A stretch of DNA of 64,000 nucleotides from JASHPR01 sp963729365 (GTDB taxonomy: Bacteria > Actinomycetota > Actinomycetes > Streptosporangiales > Streptosporangiaceae), in the NCBI GenBank assembly GCA_963729365.1, contig CAVSNQ010000010.1, positions 62,001-126,000 on the forward strand, read 5' to 3'. Shown in pieces: positions 8,522 to 16,562 of the stretch (position 1 is its first letter; each line of letters starts with the position of its first letter). The notes below the pieces were generated by a model. It was not told the origin of the DNA. It was given only the letters and a program-made list of their open reading frames with translations, and searched no databases. Made by a program: the position numbers and the translations under genes.

Positions 8522-9976
8522 ATGAACGCGACGCCCACCGCCACATCCGCGAGCGCAGTGGCCTCAGCCCCGGACCGCCTGGATCCTGCGGTGATCAAGC
8601 TCATCGTGGTCCTGCTCCTCGGCGCGATCCCGGCGCTCCTCGACACCGCGATCGTCAACGTGGCCATCGACACGATCGGCCGCGACCTGCACGCCACCGT
8701 GTCTTCGGTCCAGTGGGTGATCACCGGGTACCTGCTCTCGTTTGCCATGGTCATCCCGCTGAGCGGCTGGGCGCTGGCCCGGTTCGGCGGGCGGGCCGTG
8801 TGGCTCTTCTCGCTTGGCCTGTTCCTGCTCGGCTCGGTCGCGTGCGGCGCGGCGTGGAACATCGGCAGCCTGATCGCGTTCCGGGTGGTGCAGGGCATCG
8901 GCGGCGGCCTGATGGTGCCGCTGCTCACCACGCTGCTCGTGCAGGCCGCCGGCCACCAGCAGATGGGACGGCTGATGAGCGCGGTCAGCCTCCCCATCGT
9001 GGTCGTCCCGATCTTCGGGCCGGTCGTGAGCGGCCTGATCATCAGCAACGTGAGCTGGCGCTGGATCTTCTACGTGAACGTCCCCATGTGCCTGGTCGGG
9101 CTGGTACTGGCCCGGCCCAGCCTGCCGTCCGCGCCGCCGCCCGGCGGCAGGCCGCGCATCGACGTGGTCGGCCTGCTGCTGCTGCCCCCCGCGCTCGTCG
9201 CGCTCCTGTACGGCCTGGCCGAGGTGAGCGGCGACGGCGGCTTCGGCCACTCCCGGGTGATCATCTCGCTGAGCGCGGGCGCGGTGCTGCTCGCGGCCTA
9301 CGTGGTGCACGCGCTGCGGACATCGGCTGTGCCACTGGTCGACGTGCGGCTGTTCCGGTCCCGCGCCTTCACCGGGGCGGGCAGCCTGCTGTTCCTGGCC
9401 GGGCTGTCGATCTACGGTGCGATGCTGCTGCTGCCGCTGTACTACCAGGAGGTCCGAGGTGACTCCGCGCTCGCGGCCGGCCTGCTGATGGTCCCGCAGG
9501 GCGTCGGCAGCCTGCTGCCGCGCACGCTGGCGGGCAGGCTCACCGACAAGATCGGCCCCCGGCTCGTCGTCCTGGTCGGGATCGTGCTGGCCGCCGCGGG
9601 CACGATCCCGTTCGCGCTGGCCGGCCTGCACACCAGCGACGTGCTGCTCAGCGCCGCCCTGGTCGTCCGCGGGGCCGGGCTCGGCACCGCCACCATCGCC
9701 GTCATGGCCGGCGCCTTCCAGGGACTGAGCCGCGACCAGGTGCCGCACGCCAGCAGCATGACCCGGATCCTGCAGTACCTGGGCGGCTCGTTCGGCGCCG
9801 CCGTGCTGGTGGCCGTCATCCTCGACCGCCAGACCGCCGCGCACGCCGCGGCTGGCGCGGCCGGCCTGGCCACCGCGTACGCCAACACGTTCTGGTGGTG
9901 CGTCGGCTTCACCGCCCTGGCCCTGATCCCCGCGCTGCTGCTGACCAGCCGCGCGAAGGCCCCCGCGGGCCGATGA
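8522..9976 (+). CDS. MFS efflux transporter, DHA2 (EmrB/QacA) family
   Basis: A 484-residue inner-membrane drug:proton antiporter with the length and hydrophobic pattern of 14-helix DHA2 transporters. The first helix ends in LLDTAIVNVAI (motif D1), followed by WVITGYLLSFA, then the motif A region GWALARFGGRAVWL. RVVQGIGGGLMVPL is motif C-like. A second A-like motif, AGRLTDKIGPR, is in the C-terminal half. It is divergent from TetR, the usual arrangement for ligand-induced efflux. Its substrate cannot be read from the sequence. Confidence 0.92.
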   Translation: MNATPTATSASAVASAPDRLDPAVIKLIVVLLLGAIPALLDTAIVNVAIDTIGRDLHATVSSVQWVITGYLLSFAMVIPLSGWALARFGGRAVWLFSLGLFLLGSVACGAAWNIGSLIAFRVVQGIGGGLMVPLLTTLLVQAAGHQQMGRLMSAVSLPIVVVPIFGPVVSGLIISNVSWRWIFYVNVPMCLVGLVLARPSLPSAPPPGGRPRIDVVGLLLLPPALVALLYGLAEVSGDGGFGHSRVIISLSAGAVLLAAYVVHALRTSAVPLVDVRLFRSRAFTGAGSLLFLAGLSIYGAMLLLPLYYQEVRGDSALAAGLLMVPQGVGSLLPRTLAGRLTDKIGPRLVVLVGIVLAAAGTIPFALAGLHTSDVLLSAALVVRGAGLGTATIAVMAGAFQGLSRDQVPHASSMTRILQYLGGSFGAAVLVAVILDRQTAAHAAAGAAGLATAYANTFWWCVGFTALALIPALLLTSRAKAPAGR

Positions 9977-10105
9977 GGCCGCCGACGGGCCGGCATGTGG
10001 CTGGCCACAAGGGGGCGGGATAGCGTTTCCGGGTTCTGGAAGCCCGGGGTGAACTGGCCGCGGGCCGCGCGACCGTGATGGTCGGACAAGCGCTGGCCAC
10101 GGACC

Positions 10106-10124
10106 CTTGTGCTCAGACCACAAG
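10106..10124. promoter_or_regulatory. Candidate operator upstream of the PucR-type regulator
   Basis: A 19-bp palindrome with perfect CTTGTG and CACAAG arms and only three non-pairing inner positions. It lies 34 bp before the ATG of the regulator that heads the one-carbon operon. Additional ACAAG and CACAAG half-sites lie within 100 bp upstream. Autoregulation or operon control is inferred. Confidence 0.5.
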
Positions 10125-10158
10125 AGCGGGCCACCGGAACGATGTAGGCTGACGGTTC

Positions 10159-11499
10159 ATGGCGGACACCTGGCCCACCCGCCAGACGGTGGTCGTTGAC
10201 CATCGCGCGGTCCAGCACGAGAACGCGCTGCTGCGCGAGCTGGTCACGGTCTACCAGCACCTGACCGGGCTGACCCTCCAGGACGCCGACGTCTCCACGG
10301 TGGCGCGGCTCCTGGCCGAGCGGACCAATGCCACGGTGGCCGTGGTGAGCCGCGGACTCGACGTCCTCGCCGCGGCCGCGGCCTCGGCGGAGACCGACGA
10401 GGACACCGCCGGCCACGTCCGCGGTTACCTGGCCAGCCCCCGGCTGGCCGCGGTGCTCAACAGCACCGCGCAGACCCGCAGGTCGCTGCGGCTGCCGGAC
10501 GTCGGGGACACCGTCGGAGTCATCGTGGCGCCGATCCTGGTCGGCGATGACGTCCCCGCGTACCTGATGACCTTCGGCAGCGAACGGCCGGGCGACGACA
10601 TGAGCCTGCTGGTCACCGAGCACGCCGCGACCATCTGCGGCGTGATACTCGGCCGGGAGCGGGTCGTGGCCGCCGCGGCCCGGCAAGTGCGCGATGACCT
10701 GGTCGAGGGACTGCTGATCGGCGGCGGGCGCGAAAACGGCGAGGTAGCGCGGTGGGCCAGGCACCTCGGCTACGACGCCACCCGAGAGCACCGGATCCTG
10801 GCCGTCGCCTTCGAGGCCGGGGGCGCGGGCGCGGGCGCCGGGCGGCCGGGCACCGCGACGGCGCTCAGGACCCGGGTGGCGGCCGCCATCGACCACTTCT
10901 TCACCACCCGGGTGCCGGGCGCCATCTCCTCGATCCGCGAGGACGAGGTGGTGATCGTGGTCCCCGAGCCCGCCGACCAGCAGCCCGGCGTGGAGGCCGG
11001 CCGCCTGGGCTCGGGCTGCGTGGCCCGGATGCGGGACATGTTCCCGGAGGCGGTGGTCACCATCGGCATCGGAGGTACCTGCCGCGATCCGGCGGACATC
11101 GCCCGCTCCTACGGCCAGGCGCGCCGGACGATCGACGCGGTCCTGCGCCTGGGCCATAGGGGCCAGGTCGTGGCGTTCGAGGATCTCGGCATCCACCGGC
11201 TGCTGCTGCAGGTCCCCGACCTGGCCGAGCTGAGGGCGTTCGCGGCCGAGATCCTGGGCCAGCTCAGCGGGCAGGAACGCCAGCGAGGCACCGAGCTGCT
11301 GGCCACGCTGGCCTGCTATTTCCGGGAGAACGGCAGCCCGCAGCGGACCGCGCGCAGCCTGCACGTGCACCCCAACACGGTCGCCTACCGGATCCGGCGA
11401 ATCCAGGAGATCACCGGCATCCAGCTGGACAACTACCGTGACCGGCTCATGGCGCAGGTCGCGCTCGAGATCATCGACGTGCTAGGGGGCGGACCATGA
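10159..11499 (+). CDS. PucR/CdaR-family transcriptional regulator
   Basis: A 446-residue regulator with an N-terminal sensory region (about 20-190, GAF-like in predicted character), a central GGDEF-like CdaR region (VTIGIGGTCRDPADIARSYGQA) and a C-terminal PucR HTH: YFRENGSPQRTARSLHVHPN followed by TVAYRIRRIQEITGI. Its stop overlaps the ATG of the homocysteine methyltransferase (ATGA at 11496-11499), making it the first gene of the one-carbon operon. It probably senses a methyl-group or nitrogen metabolite. An upstream 19-bp palindrome is a plausible target. Confidence 0.88.
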   Translation: MADTWPTRQTVVVDHRAVQHENALLRELVTVYQHLTGLTLQDADVSTVARLLAERTNATVAVVSRGLDVLAAAAASAETDEDTAGHVRGYLASPRLAAVLNSTAQTRRSLRLPDVGDTVGVIVAPILVGDDVPAYLMTFGSERPGDDMSLLVTEHAATICGVILGRERVVAAAARQVRDDLVEGLLIGGGRENGEVARWARHLGYDATREHRILAVAFEAGGAGAGAGRPGTATALRTRVAAAIDHFFTTRVPGAISSIREDEVVIVVPEPADQQPGVEAGRLGSGCVARMRDMFPEAVVTIGIGGTCRDPADIARSYGQARRTIDAVLRLGHRGQVVAFEDLGIHRLLLQVPDLAELRAFAAEILGQLSGQERQRGTELLATLACYFRENGSPQRTARSLHVHPNTVAYRIRRIQEITGIQLDNYRDRLMAQVALEIIDVLGGGP

Positions 11500-13322
11500 C
11501 CGGCCTGGTGGCCGCGCTCAGCCAGCAGGTGCTGATCTGCGACGGCGCGATGGGCACCATGCTGCACGCGGCGGGCAACTCGCTGGACCGCGCGCTGCCC
11601 GAGCTCAACCTTTCTAACGCCGCGCTGGTCAGCACGGTCCACGAGAGCTACCTCAGCGCGGGCGCGGACATGATCCAGACCAACACGTTCGGGGCCAACC
11701 GGCTCCGCCTGGCCGATCAGGGCTTCGGCGCGATGGTCCGCGAGATCAACGTGGCCGGCGTGCAGATTGCCGCGCGGGCCCGGGAAGGAACCGGACGGCA
11801 GGTGTTCGTGGCCGGCTCGGTCTCCCCCGCGGTGACCGCCAGCCAGCGCCGCCGGGTCGCGCAGGCGCAGCGCATCGCGGCGATCCGCGAGCAGATCGAG
11901 GCGCTGGCCGAGGGCGGCGTGGACGCGCTCATCCTGGAGACCTTCGGCTACCTGGACGAGCTGGCCGAGGCGATTCAGGTGGCGGCCGATGCGTCCGCCC
12001 TGCCGATCATCGCCCAGGCCACGTTCGCGGAAGACGGCCGGACACTCGGCGGCGAGAGCCCCCGGGAGGTGGCCACGGTGCTCAGCGGCCTGCCGATCGT
12101 GATGCTCGGCACCAACTGCACCCTCGGCCCGCAGGGGGCGCTCTCGGTCGTCGAGGCGCTGGTGCCGCACACCGACCTGCCGGTGAGCGCGCAGCCGAAC
12201 GCGGGCCTGCCCCGCCGGGTGGCCGGGCGCCGGTTCGAGTACAACGTCGACGGCGCGTACTTCGCCCGCTACGCGCGCCGCCTGGTCGAGGCCGGAGCCG
12301 CGCTCGTGGGCGGCTGCTGCGGCACCACGCCGGCCCAGATCCAGGCGGCCGCCGAGGAGATCTCCGGCATGGCCCCGGTCCGCCGCCGGCGGCTGTCGGC
12401 CGCGCCGCGGACCCCGGCGCCGCCGGTGACGCTGGGCCAGGGAGGCGGGCCCCTGAGCGAGCGCCTGGCCGCGGGCGAGTTCGTGGTCGCGGCCGGCATC
12501 GCGCCGCCGGTCGGCGGGGCGGCCGACCAGGCGGCGGACCAGGCGGCCGCGCTGCACGAGCGGGGCATCGACACGTTCTTCGTCGCTCCCAGGCAGGGCC
12601 CGCGGGCCCAGCTCAGCTCGATCGACCTGGCGTTTCAGCTGCAGCAGCGGGCGGACATCGAGACGATCGCCACGGTCACCACCTGGGACAAGACGATCAT
12701 GGCCCTGCAGGCCGATCTGCTGGGCGCGAACGCGCTCGGGATCAGGAACGTGGTCTGCGAGACCGGGAACCCGCCGCTGCTGGGCGACTACCCCAACGTG
12801 GACGGCATCTGGGACGTTGACTCGGTCGGGCTGGTCGAGCTGGTGACCGGCCTGAACCAGGGAACCGACTGCAACGGGCTGCCGCTGGCGACCAAGACCT
12901 CGTTCCACGCGGGAGCCAGGTTCAACCCGAGCGCGGCCGCGCTGGAGGCCGAGATCGCCCGCACGGCGGGCAAGATCCAGGCCGGGGCCAGGTTCCTGAT
13001 CAGCCGGCCGGTGTACGAGCTCACTCAGCTCCGCCTGATGATGGCCGCGCTGGCCGAGGAGGACGTCCCGCTCCTGCTGTCCATCATGCCGCTGCGCAGC
13101 TTCGAAGAGGCCGACTACCTGTCCCACGAGGTGCCGGACATCAGCATCCCGCAGCAGACGCTCACGGCCATGGAACGGGCGGGCTCGCGCGCGGCCCAGA
13201 CCGGGATCGAGCTGGCTGCCGACCTGTTCGCCGAGGCCCGCCCGCTGGTCCAGGGCGTGGTGCTGACGTTCCCCGGCTGGGATCCCGGCGCCCTGGACCG
13301 CCTGCTCGGCGCTCCGGCCTGA
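11496..13322 (+). CDS. Homocysteine S-methyltransferase fused to a degenerate MTHFR-like domain
   Basis: A 608-residue two-domain protein of YitJ-like architecture. Residues 1-290 form the homocysteine methyltransferase barrel with zinc cysteines C208 (LGTNC) and C274/C275 (GGCCGTTP). Residues 315-608 resemble methylenetetrahydrofolate reductase, but hallmark residues are lost: VAAGIAPP replaces the catalytic-Glu motif, TTWDKT replaces the TCRDRN segment, ETGN replaces TGD, and SRPVY replaces TQPV. The fusion is known; the decay of the reductase half is read here from the residues. The partner is probably a binding or regulatory domain, with the intact MTHFR downstream doing reduction. It is coupled to the PucR gene by 4 nt. 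Confidence 0.85.
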   Translation: MTGLVAALSQQVLICDGAMGTMLHAAGNSLDRALPELNLSNAALVSTVHESYLSAGADMIQTNTFGANRLRLADQGFGAMVREINVAGVQIAARAREGTGRQVFVAGSVSPAVTASQRRRVAQAQRIAAIREQIEALAEGGVDALILETFGYLDELAEAIQVAADASALPIIAQATFAEDGRTLGGESPREVATVLSGLPIVMLGTNCTLGPQGALSVVEALVPHTDLPVSAQPNAGLPRRVAGRRFEYNVDGAYFARYARRLVEAGAALVGGCCGTTPAQIQAAAEEISGMAPVRRRRLSAAPRTPAPPVTLGQGGGPLSERLAAGEFVVAAGIAPPVGGAADQAADQAAALHERGIDTFFVAPRQGPRAQLSSIDLAFQLQQRADIETIATVTTWDKTIMALQADLLGANALGIRNVVCETGNPPLLGDYPNVDGIWDVDSVGLVELVTGLNQGTDCNGLPLATKTSFHAGARFNPSAAALEAEIARTAGKIQAGARFLISRPVYELTQLRLMMAALAEEDVPLLLSIMPLRSFEEADYLSHEVPDISIPQQTLTAMERAGSRAAQTGIELAADLFAEARPLVQGVVLTFPGWDPGALDRLLGAPA

Positions 13323-13430
13323 GCCGGGCGGACCGGCCGATGTCGTTGTCCCGGCGGCACAACGAGCGGGGAGGGACGTTGTGGAAGCGGATGTTGATCT
13401 GATGACCCCGCTGCTCCGATCCTGAAGCTA

Positions 13431-13955
13431 ATGAGCAGGAGCACCGCAGCAGCCCGGCCAGTGACCGGCCCGGCCAGCGCGCCCGTATCGCCACGGCCGG
13501 TGTCGCCCCGCGCGTCCGCGCGCTCGATGTACCTGCTGCACCACCTGGTGGAGCCGAACGCCGGTTACCGGCGGCTGGCCGCCTGCCTGGAGGCGATGCC
13601 GGGGCTGCGCCGCCTGTTCACCGCGGCCGAGAAGGGCGTGAAGAAGGAGATCTTCGGCTGCCGGATGTGCGGCCAGTGCACGCTGCCCTCCACCGGCTAC
13701 GCGTGCCCGATGACCTGCCCCAAGCAGCTGCGGAACGGGCCGTGCGGCGGGGTCGGCAGCGACGGCTCCTGCGAGGTCTACCCGCAGCTGCGGTGCGTGT
13801 GGCTGACCGCCTTCGAGCGGGCCGAGAGCCAGGGCCGGTCCGGCGACCTGCTGCGGCTGCAGCTCCCGATTGATCATCGGATCTGGGGGCAGAGCTCATG
13901 GATTCGCTACTGGCAGGGGCGGGACGAGGACCTGTGGACCGAAACCGGCGCATGA
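13431..13955 (+). CDS. MetV-like protein (MTHFR C-terminal zinc-finger domain family)
   Basis: A 174-residue cysteine-rich protein of the family found as MetV beside MetF in acetogens and as a C-terminal domain in some MTHFRs. The cysteine block runs CRMCGQCTLPSTGYACPMTC, then CPKQLRNGPCGGVG...GSCEVYPQLRCVW. The N-terminal 30 residues are low-complexity, so the true start may be GTG 13500 or ATG 13527 instead of 13431. The gene overlaps the MTHFR start by ATGA at 13952-13955. By analogy with MetVF it would form a complex with that reductase and bind metal or an Fe-S cluster. Confidence 0.8.
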   Translation: MSRSTAAARPVTGPASAPVSPRPVSPRASARSMYLLHHLVEPNAGYRRLAACLEAMPGLRRLFTAAEKGVKKEIFGCRMCGQCTLPSTGYACPMTCPKQLRNGPCGGVGSDGSCEVYPQLRCVWLTAFERAESQGRSGDLLRLQLPIDHRIWGQSSWIRYWQGRDEDLWTETGA

Positions 13956-15052
13956 CCCAGCTCGGCGAGGTCAGCGGTCCCGGCGGCGGCGCTCCGGCCG
14001 CGCCCGGCCGGTTCCGCGCGACCCTGGAGAGCGGGGCGTTCACGGTGACGGCGGAGATCGGCCCGCCGCGCGGCGCCGACGCCGGGGCGATCGTGCGCAA
14101 GGTGTCGCTGCTGCGCGACTGGACGGCGGCGGTCAACATCACCGACAACCAGGGCGCCGCCGTCCGGCTGTCCAGCTGGGCGGGGAGCCTGGCCGCGATG
14201 GCCGCCGGAGTCGAGCCGATCATGCAGGTCACGTGCCGGGACCGGAACCGGATCGCGCTCCAGTCCGACCTGCTCGGCGCGTCGGCCATGGGGATACCGA
14301 ACATCCTGGTGATGACCGGCGACCATCCGCGGTTCGGCGACCACGCCGACGCCAAGCCCGTGTTCGACCTGGACAGCGTGCAGCTGCTCTGGGCCGCGCG
14401 GGCCATGCGCGACGAGGGCAAGCTGCTGTCCGGCCGGGAGCTCAAGCCGGCGCCGAGCTGGTTCCTCGGCTCGGTCGAGAACCCGTCGGCCCCGCCGGTG
14501 GAATTCCGCGCGGCCCGCCTGGGCAAGAAGGTGGCCGCCGGCGCCCAGTTCGTGCAGACCCAGTACGTGTTCGACGCCGGCGCGTTCGCCCGGTGGATGT
14601 CGCAGGTCCGCGACCTCGGGCTGCACGAGCGCTGCCACATCCTGGCCGGCGTCGGGCCGATCTCCTCGCTGCGCGCGCTCAGCCATCTCGAGGAGCGCGT
14701 GCCGGGCGTGCAGGTGCCCGCCGAACTGAGCCGCAGGCTGCGCGGCGTCCCTGCGGACCGGGTCGCCGAGGAGGCGATGACCGCCTGCGCCGAGACGATC
14801 AGCGAGCTCAGGCAGATCCCCGGCGTCGCCGGGGTGCACGTGATGGCCGTGGGCAACGAGCACCGGATCCCGGTCATCCTGCAGCGCGCGGGTATCGGCA
14901 CCGCCGGGGCGGCCGCGAGGGCCGGCCGGAGGCTGGCCATGAAGGGGGACAGTGAAGGGGGAACGGGGAGGTGGGTGGGGGGCGGGGGCACGCGGGGGGC
15001 TCTGGGGGGTTCGTCCCCCCGAGGCAGCACAGGGGCCAGTCATGCGGGTTGA
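13952..15052 (+). CDS. metF: Methylenetetrahydrofolate reductase
   Basis: FAD enzyme reducing methylene-THF to methyl-THF, or the reverse. The barrel keeps the catalytic set: TVTAEIGPPRGAD (Glu), VTCRDRNRIALQSDLLGA, VMTGDHPRFGDH (Asp) and FVQTQYVFD (Gln). ATG 13952 is chosen for its 4-nt overlap with the MetV-like gene. The catalytic domain ends near residue 330. The last 35 or so residues are Gly/Ser-rich and encoded by a run of G tracts, so the natural stop may have shifted. The end overlaps the next ATG by 11 bp. Paired with MetV it resembles the MetVF type of acetogens. Confidence 0.88.
   Translation: MTQLGEVSGPGGGAPAAPGRFRATLESGAFTVTAEIGPPRGADAGAIVRKVSLLRDWTAAVNITDNQGAAVRLSSWAGSLAAMAAGVEPIMQVTCRDRNRIALQSDLLGASAMGIPNILVMTGDHPRFGDHADAKPVFDLDSVQLLWAARAMRDEGKLLSGRELKPAPSWFLGSVENPSAPPVEFRAARLGKKVAAGAQFVQTQYVFDAGAFARWMSQVRDLGLHERCHILAGVGPISSLRALSHLEERVPGVQVPAELSRRLRGVPADRVAEEAMTACAETISELRQIPGVAGVHVMAVGNEHRIPVILQRAGIGTAGAAARAGRRLAMKGDSEGGTGRWVGGGGTRGALGGSSPRGSTGASHAG
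14944..15020. other. G-tract cluster ending in a G6/C6 hairpin
   Basis: Seven or more runs of four to six G on the coding strand within 75 bp, followed by GGGGGG, the loop TTCGT and CCCCCC at 15004-15020, right before the methyltransferase ATG at 15042. The tracts could fold as G-quadruplexes; the hairpin could be an attenuator or RNA stop. It sits inside the 3' end of the MTHFR reading frame. The function is inferred. Confidence 0.6.
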
Positions 15053-16562
15053 CGTGCGTCCGGTGAGCCGGCTCCGCGGCAAGGAGCCGGTCGACGTGAC
15101 CGCCGCCCTGGGGCCGGTCGTCGAGGCCCTCTGCGCCAGCGCCGTCGACCTTTCCCGGCTCAGCGTGGTGTGCGACTGGATCCAGTACCGGTCCAGCTTC
15201 CGCGAGGTCGCCGACTGCCGTCCGGTGCTCGCGCCGTGGCGCGGCCGGCCGGAGGCCGACGGCGGCGCTGACGAGGACCCGGCCCCGCAGCCCGAGCCGC
15301 CGACCGAGGCCGCGCTCGAGATGGCCATCGACCTGCGCCGCTGCGCCGACGCGGACCTGCGGACCGTGATCACCGGGCTGCTGGACGAGCACGCCGACCC
15401 CAAGAGCTCCACGCGGGTGCCGCTGGAGTCCTGGGTGACCGGCCGGCACAGCTGTATCTGGCGGTTCAACGCGCTGTACTGGCAGGCTCTGTCCGTCTGG
15501 GAGCAGGCCACCGGCCGGGATTACGAGCAGGCCCTGCCGGGCGGCGAGAGTGATGCCCGCAACACCGCGGCCGTCCGCGAGCTGATCCTGGAGCTCTTCA
15601 AGACCTGGGACGACCTGGACGCCAGGAGCGCGCTGCCCGCCGAGCTCTACGTGGTGGAACTCGGGGTGGGCAACGGCAACCAGGCCAGGACCTGGCTGGA
15701 CGAGTTCGTGGAGCTGTCGCGGGCGCACAGCCGCGATTACTACCGCCGCCTGCACTACATCATGGGCGACTACTCGCCGCACGTGCTCGGCCGTGCGGTC
15801 AAGGCCGTCGCCCACCACGGCGACCACATCAGCGCGCTGGTCGTCGACGCCACCCACCCCGCGGTCAGCCTCGGCTTCCTGCGCGGCAAGGCGTTCCTGG
15901 TCTATATCTCCAACGTCTACGACAACCTGCCGACCGACGAGGTGGCCCGCATCGGCGGCCGCATCTACCAGGTCGAGGTCAGGGCGTTCCTGCCCGGCGC
16001 CGACGCGGCGCGGATCGCGCAGCAGTTCTCCGCGTCGCCGGAGCGCGTCCCCGAGCTGGCCGAGAAGCTGCTCCGGCTGGGCCCCGAGCTGCTGTGCGAG
16101 GCGCTGCCGCAGCACTTCGGCGACACCGCGCAGGCCGTGACCTTCTGGCGCGAGGTGTGGGCCGCGCTGCGGCTCCAGGAGCGGTACCGGCCGCTGGCCG
16201 GGCTCGACCTGTACCAGGTCACCACCGACCTGACCGGTGAGCTGCTGCGCTCGCAGCTCGAGTCGCACGGCGACATCCGGGTGCACGTCAACAACGGCGC
16301 GCTCAGCAGCTTCGCCGAGACCCTGCCGCTGCTGCACCCGTTCGGCCGGCTGCAGTGCCACGATCTGTTCCTCGACGACGCCCGCCGCTACCAGAGCGGG
16401 TTCTTCGGGCCGGGCAAGTACGACGGATCGGTCGTGAACTGGGTCAACGGGCCGCTGCTGCAGCACATCGGCGGCCGGGCCGGCTTCGACGTCCGCATCT
16501 CGCCGTTCGCGGCGCGGCCGTCCTCGAACGTCAAGACGCTGACCGCGGCGGTCCGCGAATGA
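15042..16562 (+). CDS. Class I SAM-dependent methyltransferase-like protein, unknown substrate
   Basis: A 506-residue protein with a recognisable methyltransferase core: VVELGVGNGNQARTWLDEF near residue 200 is the SAM-binding motif I, followed by YYRRLHYIMGDYSPHVLGRAV. Overall it recalls MidA-like methyltransferases but is long and divergent. The N-terminal 150 residues (PVDVTAALGPVVEALCASAV...) and the C-terminal 150 have no family I recognise. Position between MTHFR and the core-MetE gene, with ATGA coupling at 16559, and SAM synthetase downstream makes it the likely consumer of SAM made by this operon. ATG 15042 is preferred because upstream codons are G-tract low-complexity. Confidence 0.65.
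   Translation: MRVDVRPVSRLRGKEPVDVTAALGPVVEALCASAVDLSRLSVVCDWIQYRSSFREVADCRPVLAPWRGRPEADGGADEDPAPQPEPPTEAALEMAIDLRRCADADLRTVITGLLDEHADPKSSTRVPLESWVTGRHSCIWRFNALYWQALSVWEQATGRDYEQALPGGESDARNTAAVRELILELFKTWDDLDARSALPAELYVVELGVGNGNQARTWLDEFVELSRAHSRDYYRRLHYIMGDYSPHVLGRAVKAVAHHGDHISALVVDATHPAVSLGFLRGKAFLVYISNVYDNLPTDEVARIGGRIYQVEVRAFLPGADAARIAQQFSASPERVPELAEKLLRLGPELLCEALPQHFGDTAQAVTFWREVWAALRLQERYRPLAGLDLYQVTTDLTGELLRSQLESHGDIRVHVNNGALSSFAETLPLLHPFGRLQCHDLFLDDARRYQSGFFGPGKYDGSVVNWVNGPLLQHIGGRAGFDVRISPFAARPSSNVKTLTAAVRE

Noticed and set aside
14952..15041. Extended N-terminus for the 15042 methyltransferase
   Set aside because: Only Gly/Arg/Trp low-complexity residues from G tracts; protein-like sequence starts at ATG 15042.
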